Shown here one piece after another: positions 3,958-9,508 of a stretch of DNA of 9,508 bases. Numbering within the stretch: the stretch's first letter is position 1; each line of letters opens with the position of its first letter. The translations under genes were made by a program, and so were the position numbers. Source of the DNA: RGIG5327 sp045612485 (GTDB lineage Bacteria; Verrucomicrobiota; Lentisphaeria; Victivallales; UBA1829); the NCBI GenBank assembly GCA_045612485.1, contig JAZKZE010000129.1:1-9508 (forward strand), written 5' to 3'. Under the pieces are notes generated by a model. It did no database searches. It had not been told where the DNA came from and worked only from the letters and a program-made list of their open reading frames with translations.

Positions 3958-6294
3958 TTATTTCAGAGAAAATCTTTTCCGGATGGAATCCAGATCATTC
4001 TTTTTCCCCTGATAAAATACTCTTCCTCTTCCGGGTTCAAGAGTGATTTTATTTTTATCCACCACTTTACCGGTGAGAAGATCATAAAGAGGTTCTTTTC
4101 CGGGAAGAGCCAGAGAGAAGGTTTGGGCAGATGCCCATTCAAACCCCTGCAAATTTTCTTTATCGGAATAAAGTTGGGTATTGACATTTGTCAGAATGGG
4201 ATTATTTTTATCCCACTTTGCCAGAAGAGTATTGACGGGCAAATAGAATGATCCCGGCATATCCGGAAGTTTGAACTCTCTTACCCATACCGTTTTGGAA
4301 CTTGTCTTCAAGTCTTTTCTTACGTCCTGTTTATACCAGGAGGCGAAAAGCGGGAAAAGTGCCTTTGCTTCAGAAAGACATTCACCCATTTCTGTCCAGT
4401 AAAACTGCGGTGTAAGATCTTTCTTTACAAGAGTCTGTTCCTTATCCGCACTCATATAATGATATACAAGGAACCCCCGGCAGCCGGACATGACAGAAAG
4501 ATAAAACTGTAAATACATGGCATTTTTCGGCATATAACGGGTGTATCCCTGCCACACCCCCGGGGAAATCTCTTTCATTGCGCTTGCTTTGGTGAATTTA
4601 TTGCTTTTTACTGTGGAAAAAACCTTTACCCCCTGCCCTGTAAAAATCAGGGGTTTCCCGTATTTTGCCGCATGGAGATAGGCGATCTCCAGATTGGTAC
4701 GGATACGGTATGCTGCCTTGGAAGGGGTCATGACCACATTCCGGGAGGGATGCAGTTTGAAGCGGTACATATCAAAGGCATACCAGTCCGGCTGGTTGGC
4801 GGGATCATCATCCATCGCCATGGAACTCAAACGGTTATGCAAGGTGTAAGTGGGAACTTTTTTCAGCAGCTGTTTCTGGGAAGATCTTGCCTTCTGCATC
4901 AAATCAATGGCATAGGGTTCCGGATCGACCTCCTCTTTGGTGGAAAATCCCATGAGATTATCCGCCTTGATCCGGGGAAGCGTCTTCCGGAAAGACCGCA
5001 TAGTCACATTTTCAAAATAATCCGGTCCCTTTCCGATCTGCACATAGAGGGAACCATTGCCCTGGGCAAAGACTTTTATTCCGTATTCAGATGCGATCTT
5101 ACAGTATTTGTTCAGAACTTCCGGATCACTGGAAAGTCCGGAAATATAAACCGTATTGCAATGGCGGGAAGCAATATCTTTCATGCAGGCCCGGAATTTT
5201 TTTTCTGCTTCGGCAGGAGTTTTACCGAGAAATTTTTCTGTGACATAAAAATATACTCCGGCAGGAAAGAAATCCCTTTTTACAGTAAGAGGCGTAATAG
5301 GAACTTTCCCTTTGGGGTCGATCTTTTTTCCGCTGCTTTTCTTTTTCAATTCCGCTTTTGTATAACACTTACCGGCAACCGTCATCTTTATACTGTGGAC
5401 AAGAAGTGTCCCTTTTACAGTACAGTTATAGACAAGGAACTGCACCCGGGAGGCGTCAATGACTTTCGCATCGCAAATACCTTTGTAAAGAATCTTTTCC
5501 TTTGTCACTTTCTTTTTCCAGAAGATGGGAGCAAGGAATGTACCGCCTTTTCTCTTGGAAAAGAGTTTTACTTTCGCCCCGGCAAGAGTATTTTTGTCCT
5601 CCCCGGAAACAACCATTTCCACTGTAAGAAGCTGATTTTTGAGTTTTCTAATGGTGGAGGCAAAATTGCCGCCCACATCATAAGCCCACACATATTTATT
5701 TACTTTCAGCGGCTCTTCAAAAGTTTTTTCAAAAGTTGCAGTTAAATGCGTTTTCTCTTTTTCTTCAGGCGGAGGAGTCTTTTGGACTTTTGCCGGAGTT
5801 GCCGGTGCCGCAGCTTTTTGCACAACAGGGTCATCGGAAATACTCATTTTGATGCGGTGAACAAGAAGTGGCCCTTTTCCTTTACATTTGTAAGGAAGAA
5901 AAAGGATCCTTGTAATACCTTTTGCGTTGGCGGTAAATTCCCCGGTATAAAGAGTTTTTTCCTCTGTTACTTTCTTATTCCAGAAAATAGGAACAAGAAT
6001 GGAATTTTTCTTTCCGGAAAAAATTTTCACCTTTGCTCCGGCAAGCAAACCTTTCTCCTTACCGGAAAGAACCATTTCCACACGGATATTCTGCGTGGGC
6101 AGAAGATTGACCTCTTTGATGAAGGCATTGTTCATATCCATGGAAGATACATATTCTGCTATTTTCAATGGAGAAGCATACTCTTTCTCAAACACAGCAT
6201 TGATCTTTTTCTTTTCCTGCCCCTGCACGCCGGAAAGTACAAGGCAGGAAAGCAGAAACAGGAGAAATGTTTTTACCGAAACAAACTTACCCAT
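3958..6294 (-). CDS. Exported protein: two beta-type modules plus barrel-like glycosidase-type domain
   Basis: A 778-residue protein with a signal peptide (about 1-25, cleavage likely after GVQG; LLSC at 14-17 is a weak lipobox alternative). Two homologous modules follow, at 32-152 and 184-306, sharing VEMV-SG, LAGAKVK-FS, PIFW-KKVT-EK-LY-G and LLVH-IKM. An Ala/Pro/Lys-rich linker joins them. They may be carbohydrate-binding or other beta-sandwich domains (inference). From about 340 to 655 the pattern suits a TIM-barrel glycoside hydrolase: PAGVYFY, ASEYGIKVFAQ, then MGFSTKEEVDPEP (448-460), where Glu454/Glu455 are possible catalytic acids, then KYGKPLIFTGQG and FLVYHYMS. A C-terminal beta region (665-765) ends it. 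No GH family can be named. It starts 3 nt after the preceding gene's stop, with GAAGGA inside that gene's end, so translation is probably coupled. Confidence 0.7.
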   Translation of the reverse strand: MGKFVSVKTFLLFLLSCLVLSGVQGQEKKKINAVFEKEYASPLKIAEYVSSMDMNNAFIKEVNLLPTQNIRVEMVLSGKEKGLLAGAKVKIFSGKKNSILVPIFWNKKVTEEKTLYTGEFTANAKGITRILFLPYKCKGKGPLLVHRIKMSISDDPVVQKAAAPATPAKVQKTPPPEEKEKTHLTATFEKTFEEPLKVNKYVWAYDVGGNFASTIRKLKNQLLTVEMVVSGEDKNTLAGAKVKLFSKRKGGTFLAPIFWKKKVTKEKILYKGICDAKVIDASRVQFLVYNCTVKGTLLVHSIKMTVAGKCYTKAELKKKSSGKKIDPKGKVPITPLTVKRDFFPAGVYFYVTEKFLGKTPAEAEKKFRACMKDIASRHCNTVYISGLSSDPEVLNKYCKIASEYGIKVFAQGNGSLYVQIGKGPDYFENVTMRSFRKTLPRIKADNLMGFSTKEEVDPEPYAIDLMQKARSSQKQLLKKVPTYTLHNRLSSMAMDDDPANQPDWYAFDMYRFKLHPSRNVVMTPSKAAYRIRTNLEIAYLHAAKYGKPLIFTGQGVKVFSTVKSNKFTKASAMKEISPGVWQGYTRYMPKNAMYLQFYLSVMSGCRGFLVYHYMSADKEQTLVKKDLTPQFYWTEMGECLSEAKALFPLFASWYKQDVRKDLKTSSKTVWVREFKLPDMPGSFYLPVNTLLAKWDKNNPILTNVNTQLYSDKENLQGFEWASAQTFSLALPGKEPLYDLLTGKVVDKNKITLEPGRGRVFYQGKKNDLDSIRKRFSLK
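5377..5745 (-). repeat. Second internal module of the duplicated pair (protein level)
   Basis: Encodes residues 184-306 of the exported barrel-domain protein. Roughly half of its residues match the first module by eye, while the DNA has diverged, so the duplication is not recent. Confidence 0.7.
5839..6201 (-). repeat. First internal module of the duplicated pair (protein level)
   Basis: Encodes residues 32-152. It is separated from the second module by about 30 linker residues rich in Ala, Pro, Lys and Glu. Confidence 0.7.
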
Positions 6295-6297
6295 GAT

Positions 6298-8649
6298 TTA
6301 TTTTCCTTCACTAAGAATATTTTCTGTAAAGACAGCAGCCCGGGAACGGATCATATCCAGGAATTCAAAGTTGATTTCAGCAGCCTCTCCGGTATAGTCG
6401 ATACCGAATCTTCCTCTGATCCAATCCAGGAATTTCTGTCCCTCTTTGGCTGCGGAAGAATCTTTTTTGGCACGCTTGATGGTCTGTTCCAGAGTATTGA
6501 GGTAAAGAAGGTCGGTCAAGCCCTGAGTCATATTTTCCAGTTTCTGGGAAGGCCGCAATTCGCCGTCGGCAAGGAAGGCATGGAAAGAATTTTTCATTTT
6601 GCCGGCTCCTGCCATTTCCCCCCAGTCCATCATTCCGGAAGTAGGTTCTTTCCATACATAGATCCCCCGGAGCAATCTGCCAGCCACATCCTTTTTGGGA
6701 GTTCCGGCATACCAGAAATTCATTCTGTTCTGCTTGGCAAGTTCCCTTGTCTTATCCACAAAATACATCACATTACCTGTAACGGCAATGGTGGGATGGG
6801 TCTTGGGTAGAGAATCCATAATGGCAAGGGAGAGAGGTGTATTGGCAGAAAAATTCATATTGGGATAATCCAGATTTTTCTGGAATCTCACATACTTTTT
6901 CGCACACTCTTTCACCATATTGTAGTTGATGGGTTCATCGATCCCCCAGGGCAGGAAGGTGAAATTATATTTTCCATACCGTTTCATAAGTTCCTTATAG
7001 GGGACATGGGGACGGATGAGAACAAAGCGGGCATCCCGCCAGCCTGCGGCGGCAAATTCATCCAATGCCCAGAGGATGTTTTCCGGATTGGACATATAAA
7101 GCACATAGTTTCTCCAGTTGCGTTTTGTCCATTCGGCGATAGCTTTTTTGAATTCGGCTTTTGTGCTGCCGAACTTGGAGGCTCCATGTTTATCTCCCAG
7201 CAGACTGAAGGTGGAAAATGCTCCATACCCTTTGTCTTTGGGAAGTTCCAGAGCAAAGTCCCATACCTTGAGGCTGATGTCAAAGGAAATGCGTTCATTT
7301 CCGGCAAGGTCAAAGAAACATTTTCCGGTATAAGTTCCGCCTTTTGCCTCTTTGGGGACTTCCAGATAGATACGGAAATGGGCGGATTCACCGGCTTTCA
7401 GAGCAAAAGGTGTGATCGCTTTTTCATAGGGGACTTTACTTTTTGTATTTGCCGCTTCTGCTGGGAATCCATCGGCAAACTTCCAGTTTCTGGTCATAAA
7501 ATCGGCACCGTCTCTTGTGATGAAGTAGGGATCCACCTTGATGGCAAGAACATTTCCTTTTTCATCTTTGAACTCGCCGAAAGAGATCTTTCCGGAAGCA
7601 ATACTCTTTCTGGCAGTAAGAGAGAATGCCCCAAGGACGATCTCTCCTTTTGCTCCGGAGAGGGAAAGTTCAGACATACTTTTAAAGCGTTCCAGAATCA
7701 TTCCCTGCGGGATGACGCCGCCTGCGGAAACGGGGGTGATGACCGCATTGCCGTAAGCCGGGACATATTTGCAGTTGAAGGCGGCAGGAACCTGTTTTTT
7801 ATTGATGTCCCGCAGTCTTGCATTTGCAATCTTTTCAGGGGCAAGTTCACCTTTTTCATCTTTAAGATCAGTAAAGGAATAGGTGATAGCGGCCTCCCAT
7901 TTCTGACCGGGAGAAAGTGTAGCAGGAACCCAGAAAAATTCCCCGGTACGGGAATCAGAAGAACCTGTATAGAACATGATGTTACGCAGAGGCGCGCCGG
8001 AAGCTGTTACTTTCATCACACAGGAGGTAAGGAAGTTTACCTGTGCATACCAGGGGGCAACAAGGTTCATAACAGCTTTTGTATCATTTGCCTGAAATGC
8101 GGTTGCGGTGATCCCTTCTTTGGAGGGATAAATGGAAACAGCCTGTTCACCGAGAGCGTTGCCCGTCCCGATAAAATCCTGCAAACGGTAGTAGATGACT
8201 CTTTTTTCCTTTCCGGTATTTTTCACAAGGAAATTTACTTTCAAACTGTTGCCGTCCAGTTTGACCGTTCTTGTTTCTTCCAGACCGTCAAAAAGGACAT
8301 ATTTATTCAACCACTTGAGAACGATCTCATTATTGCTTTTACTTACGATTTTATAGGAGGCATCCAGCTGTTCATCCTGATAGGCTCCGCACATGTGACC
8401 GCCCAATGCCCCACCGGAATAGATCGCCTTTTTGGCTTTTTTGATCTTTCTGCCGGATTTGATCCTGTTCCAGGTTTTCACGATCTTTTCAGGGAATTTC
8501 TTCAATTCCCAGGAGGAGATCCTTGCTCCGACATCCGCTTCCACAACTACTTTCATATAATCATTTTCCAGAGTAACACTTTCCGCAGTCAATCCCAGTG
8601 CGGCAAGTACAGTCAGGGAAAATGCCAGACTTTTTTTCAGAATACCCAT
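6298..8649 (-). CDS. Exported GH123/DUF4091-like glycoside hydrolase
   Basis: A 783-residue protein with a signal peptide (about 1-22, AALGLTA before Glu23). Residues 24-260 (LENDYMKVVVEADVGARIS onward) look like a galactose-mutarotase-type beta-supersandwich. Residues about 410-470 carry the linker sandwich typical of GH123/DUF4091 proteins: FALKAGESAHFRIYLEVP, GGTYTGK and SLKVWDFALELP. The barrel follows, with the strand FLPWGIDEP placing the Asp571-Glu572 pair where GH123 N-acetyl-beta-galactosaminidases have their catalytic Asp-Glu. A helical end (700-780) completes it. If the assignment is right, it removes GalNAc-like sugars outside the cytoplasm. The start has AAGGAA (8656-8661) with good spacing. 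It lies 30 nt after the pseudopilin stop and 3 nt before the next gene, in one operon. The export and fold family are well supported; the substrate is inferred. Confidence 0.75.
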   Translation of the reverse strand: MGILKKSLAFSLTVLAALGLTAESVTLENDYMKVVVEADVGARISSWELKKFPEKIVKTWNRIKSGRKIKKAKKAIYSGGALGGHMCGAYQDEQLDASYKIVSKSNNEIVLKWLNKYVLFDGLEETRTVKLDGNSLKVNFLVKNTGKEKRVIYYRLQDFIGTGNALGEQAVSIYPSKEGITATAFQANDTKAVMNLVAPWYAQVNFLTSCVMKVTASGAPLRNIMFYTGSSDSRTGEFFWVPATLSPGQKWEAAITYSFTDLKDEKGELAPEKIANARLRDINKKQVPAAFNCKYVPAYGNAVITPVSAGGVIPQGMILERFKSMSELSLSGAKGEIVLGAFSLTARKSIASGKISFGEFKDEKGNVLAIKVDPYFITRDGADFMTRNWKFADGFPAEAANTKSKVPYEKAITPFALKAGESAHFRIYLEVPKEAKGGTYTGKCFFDLAGNERISFDISLKVWDFALELPKDKGYGAFSTFSLLGDKHGASKFGSTKAEFKKAIAEWTKRNWRNYVLYMSNPENILWALDEFAAAGWRDARFVLIRPHVPYKELMKRYGKYNFTFLPWGIDEPINYNMVKECAKKYVRFQKNLDYPNMNFSANTPLSLAIMDSLPKTHPTIAVTGNVMYFVDKTRELAKQNRMNFWYAGTPKKDVAGRLLRGIYVWKEPTSGMMDWGEMAGAGKMKNSFHAFLADGELRPSQKLENMTQGLTDLLYLNTLEQTIKRAKKDSSAAKEGQKFLDWIRGRFGIDYTGEAAEINFEFLDMIRSRAAVFTENILSEGK

Positions 8650-8679
8650 TTTTGATTCCTTTCCATTTATGTATATTGT

Positions 8680-9508
8680 TTATTCTGTATCACTTTTCCA
8701 GAGCCACTTGTTTTTATCTTTAGATCCCAAATAGTATTTTCTCACATCACCGCTTTCGATATGCCCGTCAAGCAGGACAGCATTGACACTTTTGGAATGC
8801 AGTTCGTAGTTCATCTGGTTTGTATCATTGCCTTTGGCAAAGGGCCGGGGATCGCTTTCAATAAGCAGGACTCTGCGGCTGTGATTTTTGATATGAGGGG
8901 CATCGTATTTCACCCAGGTGAAATTGTTCCAGGAGGCAGAACCGTAATTGGTATAGGAGAGATGCCAGTTGATAGAGTAGGAGGTTATGGAATTCCAGAT
9001 ATTGGTGGGTAACGCCCGTTCCGGCGTACTGCCCAGAGCAGGACACTGGAAGATCTGTCCTCTTCCTGCAGGTTTGAAAATGTAACGGTATTTATATTTT
9101 CCCCCGGTGGGAAAACGACCGTACTTAGTCGTTGTTCCGATATGACCGACCTTATTGTTCACCTTGAAATAGTCGGCAAGATAAAACATCCACATCGTTT
9201 GATTTGTATCGTAAGAACCGGGAAGATAATTGGCATTATCATGTCCATACATCATCAATACTTTGCCGATATTTGCCATATTATTGGTACAGGCGATCTT
9301 CACAGCAGATTTTTTTGCCCTGCCCAGTGCGGGAAGAAGCATACTTGCAAGAATGGCGATGATTGCGATAACCACCAATAGTTCAATCAGCGTAAACGCC
9401 GATTGAGTGAAGGTGTGAAGGTGTGAAGAGCTTTTTTTGCATTCGCAAAAAAAGCGTGAAGTGCGCCCTGTCGGGCGTAAGGATGTGTAGTTTTTATAAT
9501 TTTTTTTG
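8680..9508 (-). CDS. Pseudopilin-like protein with H-X9-DG motif, 5' end beyond window
   Basis: A type II secretion/type IV pilin-like subunit. The frame is open to the window edge with no ATG inside, so the start lies just outside. The prepilin site is SA|FTLIELLVVIAIIAIL, Phe codon at 9394-9396, with Ala instead of the usual Gly at -1 and Glu at +5. The long hydrophobic helix then leads into ASMLLPALGRAKKSA, the Lentisphaerota/Planctomycetota form. Near the C-terminus HSKSVNAVLLDG (8764-8799) is an exact H-X9-DG motif, which tags the DUF1559-like group. At least 37 residues precede the cleavage site, against 6-25 in most type IV prepilins. They are Lys-, Ser- and Cys-rich and are encoded by repeat DNA. 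First gene in view of the operon with two exported hydrolase-like genes; likely membrane-anchored and exposed to the exterior. Its exact task is not known. Confidence 0.85.
   Translation of the reverse strand, partial: KKNYKNYTSLRPTGRTSRFFCECKKSSSHLHTFTQSAFTLIELLVVIAIIAILASMLLPALGRAKKSAVKIACTNNMANIGKVLMMYGHDNANYLPGSYDTNQTMWMFYLADYFKVNNKVGHIGTTTKYGRFPTGGKYKYRYIFKPAGRGQIFQCPALGSTPERALPTNIWNSITSYSINWHLSYTNYGSASWNNFTWVKYDAPHIKNHSRRVLLIESDPRPFAKGNDTNQMNYELHSKSVNAVLLDGHIESGDVRKYYLGSKDKNKWLWKSDTE
9410..9428. repeat. Tandem octamer repeat in the pseudopilin leader
   Basis: AAGGTGTG occurs twice in tandem (9410-9417 and 9418-9425), followed by AAG. It encodes the HLHT part of the leader just before the prepilin cleavage site. 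Confidence 0.6.
9430..9455. repeat. Perfect 11-bp inverted repeat in the pseudopilin leader
   Basis: GCTTTTTTTGC-attc-GCAAAAAAAGC is perfect over 11 bp with a 4-nt loop, and lies inside the coding leader. On the mRNA it would form a hairpin ahead of the prepilin helix. Confidence 0.8.
9463..9478. repeat. Hairpin resembling the left-edge REP-like repeats
   Basis: CGCCC-tgtc-GGGCG (9464-9477) forms a 5-bp stem, with a G-T pair outside it. TGCGCCCTGTCGGGC resembles TGCGTCCCTGCGGGAC at 111-126, differing by small changes that keep the stem paired. On the minus strand it encodes the leader residues RPTGR. Confidence 0.5.

Noticed and set aside
4672..6810. Two consecutive + strand open frames opposite the exported proteins
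   Set aside because: They lie antisense across the junction of two well-supported genes, lack ribosome binding sites and show no recognisable motifs.
7006..8655. Long open frame of 549 codons on the + strand opposite the GH123-like gene
   Set aside because: It is antisense to a gene with a signal peptide, motifs and a ribosome binding site. It has no domain, and its Cys/Phe/Gly-rich translation is typical of a shadow frame.

Overview
The window looks like a piece of chromosome from a Lentisphaerota (Victivallales-type) or related Verrucomicrobiota-superphylum bacterium. The main clue is an operon in which a pseudopilin-like gene with the FTLIELLVVIAIIAIL helix and an exact C-terminal H-X9-DG motif stands directly in front of two exported glycoside-hydrolase-like genes. 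From general knowledge this gene pairing is typical of gut and marine Lentisphaerota; the species is not identified. The DNA is moderately AT-rich, several genes have clear purine-rich Shine-Dalgarno sites, and all seven host genes stop with TAA.

Layout from left to right. 1-200: REP-like hairpins, three related copies plus one 9-bp palindrome. 200-460: an AT-rich gap with a good sigma70-type promoter. 461-976 (+): a GNAT-type acetyltransferase. 991-1395 (-): a divergent cytidine/blasticidin-type deaminase, convergent with the GNAT gene. 1396-1744: a structured intergenic stretch ending in a rho-independent terminator. 1745-2464 (-): an SDR oxidoreductase. 2543-3037: a ~495-bp element bounded by 25-bp terminal inverted repeats (23/25 matching), with one small cargo ORF interrupted by an in-frame TAG. 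3137-3880 (-): a class I SAM methyltransferase. 3903-3935: the terminator of the big operon. 3958-9508 (-): the operon itself, running pseudopilin (5' end beyond the right edge), then a GH123/DUF4091-like protein, then a protein with two tandem beta-type modules and a barrel-like domain.

How the genes may work together. The right two thirds is one transcription unit for exported proteins, probably for handling a polysaccharide or glycoprotein glycan outside the cytoplasm. The two enzyme-like genes are only 3 nt apart and probably translationally coupled. The pseudopilin suggests a link to a type II secretion/type IV pilus-like apparatus, but no secretion machinery is in view. The left third holds single housekeeping or detoxification-type enzymes with no obvious pathway in common.

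The parts that look least described are the inverted-repeat element with its amber-interrupted ORF, the very long pseudopilin leader written in hairpin-forming repeat DNA, and the REP-like hairpins at the left edge that seem related to a hairpin inside that leader.
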